This document shows, in pieces, positions 49,293 through 57,503 of a stretch of 64,000 nt of DNA. Below the pieces are notes generated by a model. That model was not told where the DNA came from. It saw nothing but the letters and a program-made list of their open reading frames with translations, and ran no database searches. This DNA comes from Vibrio tarriae (GTDB taxonomy: Bacteria; Pseudomonadota; Gammaproteobacteria; Enterobacterales; Vibrionaceae): assembly GCF_002216685.1 (NCBI RefSeq), contig NZ_CP022353.1, forward strand, positions 2,108,001-2,172,000. Direction: 5' to 3'. The first letter of the stretch is position 1, and each line of letters begins with the position of its first letter. A program made the translations under genes and the position numbers.

Positions 49293-49730
49293 GTAGCTCA
49301 TGATGATCGCATCTTCACTCTTACCCTTTGCGGCAGGGTAATAGTTGATACGGCGATCGATTTCATTAAAGCCCGCTTGCTGATACAGATGAAAAGCTCG
49401 CTGATTACTTTCACGCACTTCTAGCCATGCGCTTTCTGCTTTTTGCTGTTCACACTGCGAAATAAAGTGCTGTAAAAGCTGCTTGCCATAGCCTTTGCCT
49501 TGCTGCGCCGGATCAATCGCAATATTCAATAAGGTCACTTCGCCAACAATATTCTGGGCATAGAAATACCCCACAACCTGTTGATCCACCAACATGACTT
49601 GATGACATGCTCCACGGCTATTTAAATCACGCACTAAGGACTCCGCCCAAGGATGGGAATGCGCCGCACATTCAATGCGCCAGACAGCATCCAGATGGGT
49701 CGGTTGCATTGCAGTAAAAACAGTCGTCAT
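49281..49730 (-). CDS. rimI: Ribosomal protein S18-alanine N-acetyltransferase RimI
   Basis: GNAT acetyltransferase of 149 residues (E. coli 148) that acetylates the N-terminus of S18. It has the acetyl-CoA loop IDPAQQGKGYGKQLLQHF, ESAWLEVRESNQRAFHLYQQ and the C-terminal RINYYPA..SEDAIIMSY block. I chose the ATG at 49730, which overlaps the holD stop in ATGA, implying translational coupling; a longer frame reaches back to 49766. The holD-rimI order is conserved with E. coli. The gene end overlaps the convergent GGDEF-EAL gene by 12 bases. Confidence 0.93.
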   Translation of the reverse strand: MTTVFTAMQPTHLDAVWRIECAAHSHPWAESLVRDLNSRGACHQVMLVDQQVVGYFYAQNIVGEVTLLNIAIDPAQQGKGYGKQLLQHFISQCEQQKAESAWLEVRESNQRAFHLYQQAGFNEIDRRINYYPAAKGKSEDAIIMSYLFL

Positions 49731-50134
49731 GATGCGGTTCCTTGATGAGCGCAAATTTGCTGCCACAACGCGCGGCGGTATTGAGTATTGCCATCAATGT
49801 CACTCAACCGCGGCGAATGCAGCTGTTTTTGAGCCTGATGAGATAAAGGATCGCAGCCCGCAAACCAGATCCACTCGAGCCCGGTATAGGCAAGTTGACT
49901 GAGCTGAATGGGTGCGATGTAGCGAACCATCGACAGTTCAAGCTTAAAGCTTTTGAGAATTCTCTCCAGCAACAGGATTTCCGCGCCTTGTGGCGGTTGA
50001 TTGACCACCAACAAGAGTCGGCAATCGTGATCCAGCGTTTGTGTGCGCGGCTGAAATCCGACCAAACGCTCTGGATGGATCAATTCCCATTGTTGAATGT
50101 CCATCGCGGACAAATAGTGTGAAGAAGAAAGCAT
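49727..50134 (-). CDS. holD: DNA polymerase III psi subunit HolD
   Basis: Clamp-loader accessory subunit that bridges tau/gamma and chi-SSB. The 135-residue protein resembles E. coli HolD (137) over LSAMDIQQWELIHPERL at the N-terminus, the gamma-binding segment, and WFAGC plus LWQQICAHQ later. The family is poorly conserved, so the call leans on the position directly before rimI with a 4-base overlap. The ATG at 50134 follows AAACGC-poor sequence without a strong ribosome site; GAGTAACACC lies upstream. Confidence 0.88.
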   Translation of the reverse strand: MLSSSHYLSAMDIQQWELIHPERLVGFQPRTQTLDHDCRLLLVVNQPPQGAEILLLERILKSFKLELSMVRYIAPIQLSQLAYTGLEWIWFAGCDPLSHQAQKQLHSPRLSDIDGNTQYRRALWQQICAHQGTAS

Positions 50135-50244
50135 GGTGTTACTCGCAGCCTATCTGAGCGGCAATGCTAACAAACAGGTGATTGACGACTCAAGGGCTAG
50201 AGAGAAAAAGGAGCAGAAAGGCTCCTTTTCATCATGAGCAGGAT

Positions 50245-50748
50245 TTATAAAGCCGCAAACTCAGGGCTGTACTCAATCAGTCCGCGCCGACCATCTAACT
50301 CTCGCTCCCACATTGCCACAACTTGAAATGCTCCCTGCGGAACATCCCAAGCACAACGCAGCGAATAACGCGCGGCATCTTCAAAACCAAAGCGTGAGTA
50401 GTAAGCCGGATCGCCAAGCACCACACAAGCGGGATAGCCAAGCTCCCCAAGCGAGCTTAACCCTTCTTTGACTAACTCTGCACCAATACCTCGGCGGCGG
50501 TATTCTTCTTTTACTGCGAGTGGTGCAAGGCCTTGCCAGTTGAGATCCTCGCCTTCTAACGTGACAGGACTGAACATCACATGCCCAATAATCTCACCTT
50601 CATCATCACAAGCCACCAGTGACAAAGTGCGCTGCCCATTTTCGCGCAACGCCATCACTAAATCCGCCTCAGCCTCAGTAGCAAAGACGTTTTTCAACAG
50701 TTGATCGACCACCAAAATATCAGCAGGCGCTTCAGTTCGAATAAGCAT
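50245..50748 (-). CDS. yhbS: GNAT acetyltransferase YhbS
   Basis: Predicted N-acetyltransferase of 167 residues. It has the GNAT signature LAPLAVKEEYRRRGIGAELV and the family block ACVVLGDPAYYSRFGFEDAA, matching E. coli YhbS. I chose the ATG at 50748 with GAGGT upstream; it overlaps the ubiT 3' end by 17 bases, so both are likely translated from one message. In E. coli yhbS also sits next to yhbT (ubiT) and yhbUV (ubiUV). Its substrate is unknown; the genomic link suggests a role tied to anaerobic growth, which is only inference. Confidence 0.88.
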   Translation of the reverse strand: MLIRTEAPADILVVDQLLKNVFATEAEADLVMALRENGQRTLSLVACDDEGEIIGHVMFSPVTLEGEDLNWQGLAPLAVKEEYRRRGIGAELVKEGLSSLGELGYPACVVLGDPAYYSRFGFEDAARYSLRCAWDVPQGAFQVVAMWERELDGRRGLIEYSPEFAAL

Positions 50749-51260
50749 TAATAACCTCGTGGGATGAATTCGGTGTTTGCATCCCTTTATGCACAAAATC
50801 GGCCAGTTGGTGAAGTAAAATCTGTAATGCTTTCGGCAATTGTTGTAGATCCACGCTATCCATCAGGTTTTTCACCTCCAAACCGAGTTCGGTATCCCCT
50901 TCAATGGAGAGTCGACGCTGGAAGAACAGTGTATCAGGATCTTCTTTACGTCCGGCAATTAAGACCAAATCATTCAGATTTCCGCTAAAGCTGACATCTT
51001 CGCCGACGGGTTTATCTGCAACGACTAATTTGTCGTTTTGGTAACTGATAAACCAGCGCAATTCCATATCTTTTACTTCGACTTTCAGCCATTTATCTTC
51101 GAGGAATTCAAAGTCCCCGTCCTGTAAGGCTTCGCGGAATACTAAACCCATTGCATCAAGCAAGGCTTTTTTTTTGAACGTTTTGGGGCAATAAGTGGAT
51201 TGGAGATCGCAAAATTGAAGCAGCGTTCTGAACCAGTTGAGTGCGAATCTTGTTTAACAC
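50732..51260 (-). CDS. ubiT: UbiT (YhbT) SCP2 lipid carrier, frameshifted at an A9 run
   Basis: UbiT is needed for oxygen-independent ubiquinone synthesis, with UbiU and UbiV. The C-terminal 143 residues are open from 51163 to 50732 and match UbiT (KEDPDTLFFQRRLSIEGDT, ELGLEVKNLMD). The family N-terminus is in another frame: GTG at 51260 encodes MLNKIRTQLVQNAAS...NVQKK and meets TGA at 51156-51158. The frames join at nine consecutive A (51167-51175 on the minus strand). Removing one A gives a single 175-residue protein that aligns end to end with E. coli UbiT (174). It could be a null mutation, a sequencing error, or expression by polymerase slippage. Confidence 0.85.
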
Positions 51261-51368
51261 GAGCGTTATCCGTTACCTTGTTAGTCAATCTGCGCCCATC
51301 ATACTGGATGTCAGCACCTGGATTCCTGTTATGTATCAAAAAATAACTTCAGGCCAAGATCCTTTTCT

Positions 51369-51415
51369 ACTGTGGAAATCACAGTTATAGTTAATCATGT
51401 TACCGAATTGGTAAC
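51369..51415. promoter_or_regulatory. Two 17-bp palindromes between ubiT and rocS
   Basis: ACTGTG-GAAAT-CACAGT (51369-51385) and GTTACC-GAATT-GGTAAC (51399-51415) are both perfect 6-5-6 inverted repeats, 30 bp apart centre to centre, and differ in sequence. They lie between divergent ubiT and rocS, 78-124 bases before the rocS start. They look like operator sites for one or two dimeric regulators; I cannot name the proteins. Confidence 0.5.
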
Positions 51416-51492
51416 GCTATACCCCAACAGCATACGCTGTTAAAGGGGATAATATAAACGTCGTCGCGCACGGACAGTTGGTAGTATTTTAA

Positions 51493-53547
51493 ATGCCTGC
51501 TCAAACCTCATCTCAGCTCAAGCATTGGTTTGCAAAAATTACGTCACACAGTCCGTTCTTTTTTGCAATCCTCAATGATCAACACCAATACGTGATGGTC
51601 AACGAGCGCTATTGTGATATCGCCGGTCTCTCTAGCGAAGAGATGGTCGGGATGAGCGATAGTCAGGTTCTAGGCGAACATTTTTATCGCCATCTCAAAC
51701 CGTTTTACGAACGTGCGTTTAACAACGAGCATATTGAGTCCGAGCTGACCCTTAGCGAAATCGACCTCGAAACCAGCTTACACTTTTCTCTCTCCCCCAT
51801 CATGATTAACGATCGGGTGCAATACCTTGTATTCCACGCGATTGATACCTCAGAAAAGCAGATTTTAGTGCGCTCTCTGGAAGAATCGGAAAGCAAATAC
51901 GCACTCCTCACGACACTGCTACCTGATGGTTTAATGATGGTAGAAAATGACTGCATTATTTCTGCCAACCCTTCCGCTGCACGTTTACTTGGTTTTGACG
52001 ACGCACAAAAACTGCTCGGAGAAAACCTCTCCAGACTGTTTATTGATGAAAAAACCAAAACCGTTTTTTCATCACAGTTGGCTTCGCTGCTGACAGAAAA
52101 ACCCTTGGTTTGCTTGACTGGGCCAAGGTGTGGGTTTGAACGGAAAATCCAGCTACACGCAGGTTGCACCTCTTTACTCGGTAATCAGTCGCAGTTGATC
52201 TTATTGCAAGATGCCGATGAAGCGCCAAAACAGTTCTCTGCGACCACTCAAGCCGATGCGCATATCGATAACCTCACTGGGCTGTATAACCGACACGGGT
52301 TTACCAAGCGCTTAGAGCAGTGCATCCAAAATGAGACGCCTTTGGTTATGCTCTATCTGGACATTGATAACTTCAAAAACATCAATGACTCTCTCGGCCA
52401 TCACATCGGTGACAAAGTGATTAAAGAGGTGGCTGCGCGTTTAAAACGCTTACTGCCACAGCAAGCCGTACTTGGCCATTTGGGCGGTGATGAGTTTGGT
52501 TTGATCTTGCCGGAACCAGAACACAACCGCTCTGCAGAAATGTTGGCAGATCGCATTATCTCTTTGATTAATCAACCTTTTGACCTGCACCATTTCAGTA
52601 AGCGTTTAGCTTGTTCGATTGGCAGCGTGCGTTATCCCGGAGACGGCAATGATGCTCGCGTATTGCTGCAAAATGCCGATACCGCGATGTATGAGGCTAA
52701 AGAGCGCGGCCGTAATCGCCTGATCAAATTCAATGATCAGATGAACAAAGAAGCGCGGATGCGCCTTTGGTTGGAAATTGAACTGCAAAAAGCGCTACAA
52801 CAAAACGGTCTAGAAGTGTGGTACCAACCGAAAGTCAATGCGCGTGATTTTAGCATCAATGGCGCAGAAGCCTTGGTACGCTGGAAACATCCCGTTGAAG
52901 GCTATATCAGCCCAGGTGCTTTCATTCCCGTTGCGGAAAAAGCTGGCTTAATCGAACATTTGGGTCGCGTGGTTATGCGTGAAGTCTTCGCGACCGTCAA
53001 ACGCTGGAAGCTGCAAGGCATTTTGCCCGGGCGTGTGGCGATCAACATCTCCCCCGAGCAGTTTGGTAATCCTCAACTGATTGATTATTTAGAAAAACTA
53101 CTGCGAACAACTGGGCTAGATCCCAACAACATCACATTTGAACTGACCGAAAGTGCGGTGATGAGCGATAGTGAACATACCCAGCAAATGCTCAATGCCA
53201 TCAAAAAACTCGGCTTCACCTTGTCGATTGATGACTTCGGTACAGGTTACTCGTCGCTGGCTTACTTAGCTCGCTTCCCGATCGATGAGCTCAAAATCGA
53301 CCGCGCGTTTATCAGTAATATCGACACTCTACCCAAACAGCTCACGGTGATTGAAAACATCATTAATCTGGGGCGCTCACTGAACCTGACCGTGGTTGCA
53401 GAAGGGGTAGAAACTCAGCAACAAGCCACTTTACTCTCCAACCTAAATTGCCACTCCATCCAAGGCTTCCATTTTTATCGCCCACAACCTAAGCACGAAG
53501 TGGAAGAGTTGTTTGCGCAAAATCGCCGCCATCGCAAATCCCTCTAA
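51493..53547 (+). CDS. rocS: RocS, PAS-GGDEF-EAL c-di-GMP protein
   Basis: Cytoplasmic regulator of rugosity, biofilm and motility in V. cholerae. The 684-residue protein has no membrane segment. Two PAS domains lie at about 10-120 (FFFAILNDQHQYVMVNERYCD) and 130-245 (LPDGLMMVENDCIISANP). A GGDEF domain (about 255-415) has HLGGDEFGLIL, and an EAL domain (about 430-675) has EALVRWKHP, FELTESAVM, DDFGTGYSSLAYL and VAEGVET. Both catalytic motifs look intact. The PAS domains suggest sensing of redox, oxygen or a small ligand. It is inserted between ubiT and ubiUV, which adjoin in E. coli. Confidence 0.92.
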   Translation: MPAQTSSQLKHWFAKITSHSPFFFAILNDQHQYVMVNERYCDIAGLSSEEMVGMSDSQVLGEHFYRHLKPFYERAFNNEHIESELTLSEIDLETSLHFSLSPIMINDRVQYLVFHAIDTSEKQILVRSLEESESKYALLTTLLPDGLMMVENDCIISANPSAARLLGFDDAQKLLGENLSRLFIDEKTKTVFSSQLASLLTEKPLVCLTGPRCGFERKIQLHAGCTSLLGNQSQLILLQDADEAPKQFSATTQADAHIDNLTGLYNRHGFTKRLEQCIQNETPLVMLYLDIDNFKNINDSLGHHIGDKVIKEVAARLKRLLPQQAVLGHLGGDEFGLILPEPEHNRSAEMLADRIISLINQPFDLHHFSKRLACSIGSVRYPGDGNDARVLLQNADTAMYEAKERGRNRLIKFNDQMNKEARMRLWLEIELQKALQQNGLEVWYQPKVNARDFSINGAEALVRWKHPVEGYISPGAFIPVAEKAGLIEHLGRVVMREVFATVKRWKLQGILPGRVAINISPEQFGNPQLIDYLEKLLRTTGLDPNNITFELTESAVMSDSEHTQQMLNAIKKLGFTLSIDDFGTGYSSLAYLARFPIDELKIDRAFISNIDTLPKQLTVIENIINLGRSLNLTVVAEGVETQQQATLLSNLNCHSIQGFHFYRPQPKHEVEELFAQNRRHRKSL

Positions 53548-53654
53548 GGGGTTAATTTAACTCTGATTGGTGGAAACCTGCCTTACATCAAATCGGGGAG
53601 ACTCAATCCTTCCTAAAATGCGTTCACTATTCCCTGAATTCAGAGCCTTACGCT

Positions 53655-54668
53655 ATGGAACTTCTCTGTCCGGCCGGAAATTTGCCGGCCCTGAAAACAG
53701 CGATTGATTGTGGTGCCGATGCGGTTTATATCGGTTTCAAAGATGATACCAACGCTCGCCACTTTGCCGGCCTTAATTTTAGCGGCAAAAAGCTCGAAAA
53801 AGCGGTGGATTACGTACACGACCACCATAAAAAAATTCATATTGCACTCAATACCTTCGCCCACCCTAATGGCTTCGAGCGCTGGACTAATGCGGTAGAT
53901 CAAGCGGCCGATCTCGGGGTTGATGCCTTGATTATTGCCGATATTGCCGTGCTGGAGTATGCAGCGCGTCATTATCCACACATTGAATTGCATTTGTCGG
54001 TACAAGCCTCTGCGACTAACGTGAAAGCCGTTGAATTTTATCATCAGAACTTCAACATCAAACGTGTCGTTCTGCCGCGCGTGCTTTCCATTCATCAGGT
54101 GAAGCAGCTTTCGCGTAATATTCCACAAGGTGTCGAGCTGGAAGTGTTCGCCTTTGGCAGCTTATGCATCATGTCGGAAGGCCGCTGTTATCTCTCCTCT
54201 TACATGACGGGTGAGTCGCCTAATACGGTTGGAGCTTGCTCTCCCGCTAAATATGTACGCTGGCAAGAGACAGAATCAGGGCTTGAATCTCGCTTGAACG
54301 AAATTTTGATTGATAAGTATGCGGCGGGGGAAAATGCAGGTTATCCAACCCTGTGTAAAGGGCGCTTCATCACGGATATTGAAGGTGAACGAAAGTGCTA
54401 TCACGCCCTTGAAGAGCCAACCAGTTTAAATACCTTGTCACTGCTGCCAGAGCTGTTTGCCGCCAATGTGGCTTCGGTAAAAATTGAGGGGCGTCAACGA
54501 AGCCCTGCGTATGTCGAACAAGTCACCTGCACTTGGCGTGCCGCGATTGATCGCTACTTAGCCAATCCTGCGCAATACCATGTCGAACCCAAATGGAATG
54601 CGGCACTGGCCAATGTCTCAGAAGGTACCCAAACCACACTCGGTGCCTATCACCGTCAATGGCAATAA
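53655..54668 (+). CDS. ubiU: UbiU (YhbU), O2-independent ubiquinone hydroxylation protein
   Basis: U32-family Fe-S protein of 337 residues that with UbiV carries out oxygen-independent hydroxylation in ubiquinone synthesis. It starts MELLCPAGNLPALKTAIDCG. The four cluster cysteines are visible in FGSLCIMSEGRCYLSSYMTG, NTVGACSPAKYVRW and YPTLCKGRF. KIEGRQRSPAYVEQVT is the U32 signature. The ATG at 53655 lies 107 bases after rocS. ubiV follows after 11 bases, forming a ubiUV operon closed by a terminator. Older annotation calls it a peptidase or collagenase. Confidence 0.93.
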   Translation: MELLCPAGNLPALKTAIDCGADAVYIGFKDDTNARHFAGLNFSGKKLEKAVDYVHDHHKKIHIALNTFAHPNGFERWTNAVDQAADLGVDALIIADIAVLEYAARHYPHIELHLSVQASATNVKAVEFYHQNFNIKRVVLPRVLSIHQVKQLSRNIPQGVELEVFAFGSLCIMSEGRCYLSSYMTGESPNTVGACSPAKYVRWQETESGLESRLNEILIDKYAAGENAGYPTLCKGRFITDIEGERKCYHALEEPTSLNTLSLLPELFAANVASVKIEGRQRSPAYVEQVTCTWRAAIDRYLANPAQYHVEPKWNAALANVSEGTQTTLGAYHRQWQ

Positions 54669-54679
54669 GGGCAACGATC

Positions 54680-55558
54680 ATGAAATATGCTTTAGGTCCA
54701 CTACTCTATTTCTGGCCAAAACAGGACGTTGAAAGTTTCTATACTCAAGCCGCCGCCAGCATGGCGGATGTGATTTATCTTGGTGAAACTGTCTGCTCGA
54801 AGCGCCGTGAAATGAAACCACAACACTGGTTTGAGATTGCCAAATCCCTCTCAGCTGCTGGCAAACAAGTGGTGCTTTCCACCATGGCACTGCTTGAAGC
54901 GCCAAGTGAAATCAATGTAATGAAGAAGTACATCGATAACGGTGACTTCGCGATTGAAGCCAATGATGTTTCCGCTATTCAGATGGCGCACGAAAAAGGC
55001 CTTCCTTTTATCGTCGGGCCGGCCGTCAATACCTATAACGCACACACTCTCAAGCTGTTTTTAAAACAAGGCATGATCCGTTGGTGTATGCCAGTTGAGC
55101 TCTCACGAGACTGGCTAATCAACACCTTGCAACAGTGTGATGAGCTCAATATTCGCGGACAATTTGAAGTAGAAGTGTTTAGCCACGGCTATTTACCACT
55201 GGCTTATTCGGCGCGCTGCTTTACCGCTCGCGCCGAAAACCGCGCTAAAGACGAATGTGAGACCTGCTGTATTCGCTACCCGACGGGCATTCAAGTCGCG
55301 AGCCAAGAGGGGCAATCGGTATTTAACCTCAATGGTATTCAAACCCAATCGGGCTACTGCTACAACTTGGTCAATGATTTACCGAGTATGGCCGGATTGG
55401 TCGATGTGGTGCGTTTAAGCCCACTCGGCGTTGAGACGTTCCAACATCTTGAGCAATTCAAAGCCAATGAACAAGGGCTGAAGCCGCAGCCGATTACCAG
55501 CCATCAGTGCAACGGTTACTGGCATCAATTAGCCGGTTTGGCCGTTAAAAATAGCTAA
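54680..55558 (+). CDS. ubiV: UbiV (YhbV), O2-independent ubiquinone hydroxylation protein
   Basis: Partner of UbiU; 292 residues, the same as E. coli UbiV. Cluster cysteines are Cys39 in LGETVCSKRREMK and the group SARCFTARAENRAKDECETC near 180-197. I chose the ATG at 54680 with AAGGG upstream; an open frame reaches back to 54593 inside ubiU but encodes unrelated residues. A strong terminator follows. Together with ubiT this gives the complete anaerobic ubiquinone set, except that ubiT carries a frameshift. Confidence 0.94.
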   Translation: MKYALGPLLYFWPKQDVESFYTQAAASMADVIYLGETVCSKRREMKPQHWFEIAKSLSAAGKQVVLSTMALLEAPSEINVMKKYIDNGDFAIEANDVSAIQMAHEKGLPFIVGPAVNTYNAHTLKLFLKQGMIRWCMPVELSRDWLINTLQQCDELNIRGQFEVEVFSHGYLPLAYSARCFTARAENRAKDECETCCIRYPTGIQVASQEGQSVFNLNGIQTQSGYCYNLVNDLPSMAGLVDVVRLSPLGVETFQHLEQFKANEQGLKPQPITSHQCNGYWHQLAGLAVKNS

Positions 55559-55566
55559 GGTTTACC

Positions 55567-55594
55567 AAAGGGTTGCTCATCGGCAACCCTTTTT
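55567..55594 (+). terminator. Intrinsic terminator of ubiUV
   Basis: AAAGGGTTGC and GCAACCCTTT form a perfect stem around TCATCG, followed by TTT, eight bases after the ubiV stop codon. Confidence 0.88.
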
Positions 55595-55616
55595 ATTTGC
55601 CTTTTCCTTTGCCTTT

Positions 55617-56954
55617 TCATGCATAGGAAACTTGGGTAGGTTTCCCCATTTTGTTCACATCGCGCCAGAGCATAATGCCGACCACTGTACTCAGCACAAT
55701 ATTGGAGATGGGTAAAGCGATCCATACCCCTGTCAGCCCAAAAAACTGCGGCAAAATAAACAGGAAGGGCAACATGATCGACATATTCCCCACGGTAATA
55801 AACATGGCTTTGCCACCGCGATTTGTGGATTGGTAATACGCCGCGCTCACCACTAAGAAACCATCAAGATACATCGCAAACAGATGCAGCTTAATGCCCA
55901 TTTGCGCTCCGGCGATCAATTCGCTGTCGCTGGAGTTAAATATCGCAATCGCCTGCTCAGGGAAGAGGTTGAGCACCAGTACAAACGCCATCCCTCCCAG
56001 TACGGCAATCCCCATCGCCAAGCGCAATAACTTACGGATGTGATCGTAATTACGCGCCCCAAAATGGTAGCTGGCCAGCGGCTGCATACCATTCGCAATA
56101 CCTTCAACAGTCAGGTAGTAGATCGTCACTATGTAACCCATCACCGCATAAGCGCCGACCATGACGGCATTGCCGTACTCGATCATCAAGGTGTTGTGCA
56201 GCGCAACCATGGTGGAACCGTAGGCATACATAAAAAAGCTTGAGACGCCAATCGCGAAGATCTTGGGTAACGAGTGCCACTCCAACCTTAAGCAACGACG
56301 GGTTAAACGCATATTGGCTCGGGCAGAAAAGAAATACGCCAAGCCTAATAACATGACCACCACCTGCGCAAGAGTGGTGGCGATCGCCGCACCGGTAAGC
56401 TCCCATTGCAGCCAAGCGATAAAAAGGTAATCAAGTGCGATATTGGCCAGTGCACCAATCACCATTAATAATGTAGCCAAATTGGGGCTGTGATCGTTAC
56501 GTAGCAAAAACGGCATCGCAATCGAGCCTAAGGTGAACAAACAGCCAACCAGTAACACTTGCAAATACTGGAGGCCTAATTCAAACACCCTTCCTTCAGC
56601 GCCTTGCCAACGCAAGAAGTCATCCGCCATAAACCACAAAATCACTGCCACGATAGGGGCAAGTAGCAACAAACTCATCAATCCAGTGGCCAGAATACGC
56701 TTAGCACTGTCAGGATGGCCTTCCCCTTGTTTGATTGAAGCTAGAGCTCCAGTTCCCACCCCAACCAGCATACCAATCCCAAGGATGGTGCCGATCACAG
56801 GCCAAGCCACGTTAATGCCAGCTAATCCCTCAGCGCCCACATAATGGCCAATGAAGATGCCATCCACAACTTGATACAGACCATTAACCAGCATCGCAGC
56901 CACCGTAGGAATGGTGTAGCGAACAAACTGTCGGTAAATCGATCGATTCATCAT
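55617..56954 (-). CDS. MATE-family multidrug/toxin efflux transporter
   Basis: Inner-membrane Na+- or H+-coupled exporter of 445 residues with 12 hydrophobic segments in two homologous halves. The first half starts RYTIPTVAAMLVNGLYQVVDGIFIGHYVGA with the family pattern of a conserved helix followed by GVGTGALAS; the second half contains MVGAYAVMGYIVTIYYL and GIANGMQPLASYHFGA. Two consecutive ATGs (56954, 56951) lie at the start, neither with a clear ribosome site. It lies 42 bases after a MarR regulator gene, in the same direction, and is likely repressed by it. The exported compound is unknown. Confidence 0.87.
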   Translation of the reverse strand: MMNRSIYRQFVRYTIPTVAAMLVNGLYQVVDGIFIGHYVGAEGLAGINVAWPVIGTILGIGMLVGVGTGALASIKQGEGHPDSAKRILATGLMSLLLLAPIVAVILWFMADDFLRWQGAEGRVFELGLQYLQVLLVGCLFTLGSIAMPFLLRNDHSPNLATLLMVIGALANIALDYLFIAWLQWELTGAAIATTLAQVVVMLLGLAYFFSARANMRLTRRCLRLEWHSLPKIFAIGVSSFFMYAYGSTMVALHNTLMIEYGNAVMVGAYAVMGYIVTIYYLTVEGIANGMQPLASYHFGARNYDHIRKLLRLAMGIAVLGGMAFVLVLNLFPEQAIAIFNSSDSELIAGAQMGIKLHLFAMYLDGFLVVSAAYYQSTNRGGKAMFITVGNMSIMLPFLFILPQFFGLTGVWIALPISNIVLSTVVGIMLWRDVNKMGKPTQVSYA

Positions 56955-56967
56955 ACAAACATATCTA

Positions 56968-56989
56968 TTTAGTTAGCCTATCTACTAAA
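56968..56989 (-). promoter_or_regulatory. Possible second MarR site before the MATE gene
   Basis: TTTAGT and ACTAAA flank a 10-bp spacer, and the octamer TAGTTAGC (56970-56977) repeats one arm of the palindrome in front of the MarR gene. It sits in the 42-bp gap between the MarR stop and the MATE start, so it may give direct control of the pump gene. Confidence 0.4.
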
Positions 56990-56996
56990 ACTCCGA

Positions 56997-57404
56997 CTAG
57001 CGCAGGGCTTTACCCAATAACAAGTCCAGTATCATCGCTTCTTCAGAAGATAAATTCTGCGCCACTTGTTCTGCCAAAATCTGATAAACCTTAGCTTCAC
57101 TCGCCAGATGCAACTCCGCTTGTTCCGTCAGCTCAAACAATTGAGAACGCGCATCCGATTGGCACTGAACGCGTTTCACTAAACCTCGCCGTTCAAGCTT
57201 CTTCAGCATGTTAGAGGCAGAAGGCTTACTCACTTCTAACGCCTGTGCTAAATCGGTTAAACGGATCGCTTGAGGGGCGCTTTGAATCACTTTCAGGTAG
57301 TCATATTCGTTAAAACTGAGCTGAGCAAGAGGATCTTCTTTGCCATATTTACGCCAAACTTTGGCGGCAAAGCGTTCCATTTTTTCTAAATTAACATCGA
57401 GCAT
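56997..57404 (-). CDS. MarR-family transcriptional regulator
   Basis: Winged-helix repressor of 135 residues. The DNA-binding part is RLTDLAQALEVSKPSASNMLKKLERRGLVKRVQCQSDARSQ in the middle (HTH and wing, about 55-95), flanked by dimerisation helices. I chose the ATG at 57404 (MLDVNLEKMERF); GTG at 57416 is an alternative, and neither has a strong ribosome site. The perfect 9-3-9 palindrome right upstream of the start suggests autorepression. Cotranscription with the MATE pump fits the common MarR plan of a small-molecule-released repressor controlling an exporter. Confidence 0.83.
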   Translation of the reverse strand: MLDVNLEKMERFAAKVWRKYGKEDPLAQLSFNEYDYLKVIQSAPQAIRLTDLAQALEVSKPSASNMLKKLERRGLVKRVQCQSDARSQLFELTEQAELHLASEAKVYQILAEQVAQNLSSEEAMILDLLLGKALR

Positions 57405-57416
57405 ATTCGATAACAC

Positions 57417-57437
57417 ATAGTTAGCAAGGCTAACTAT
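57417..57437 (-). promoter_or_regulatory. MarR operator (perfect 9-3-9 palindrome)
   Basis: The arms ATAGTTAGC and GCTAACTAT are perfect inverted copies around AAG, touching the candidate GTG start of the MarR gene and 13 bases from the chosen ATG. Size and symmetry fit a MarR dimer site. Confidence 0.65.
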
Positions 57438-57457
57438 TCTGCCAGAGTCCTAGCGAC

Positions 57458-57486
57458 AAAAAAAAGCCGCAAGATGCGACTTTTTT
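57458..57486 (-). terminator. Intrinsic terminator of nlpI
   Basis: On the minus strand AAAAAAGTCGCA and TGCGGCTTTTTT pair (one G-T pair) around TCT with a T-run. It separates nlpI from the marR-MATE unit. Confidence 0.85.
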
Positions 57487-57503
57487 ATCAGAGAGAGGTG
57501 AAA

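Noticed and set aside
51371..51383. CRP site in TGTG-GAAAT-CACA before rocS
   Set aside because: CRP needs TGTGA-N6-TCACA (16 bp); here the TGTG and CACA halves are only five bases apart, so the palindrome is too short.
53600..53620. FNR site in front of ubiU
   Set aside because: Only one half (ATCAA in TTACATCAAA) matches; the expected TTGAT half is absent (CTGCC). FNR control is plausible from E. coli but not shown by this sequence.
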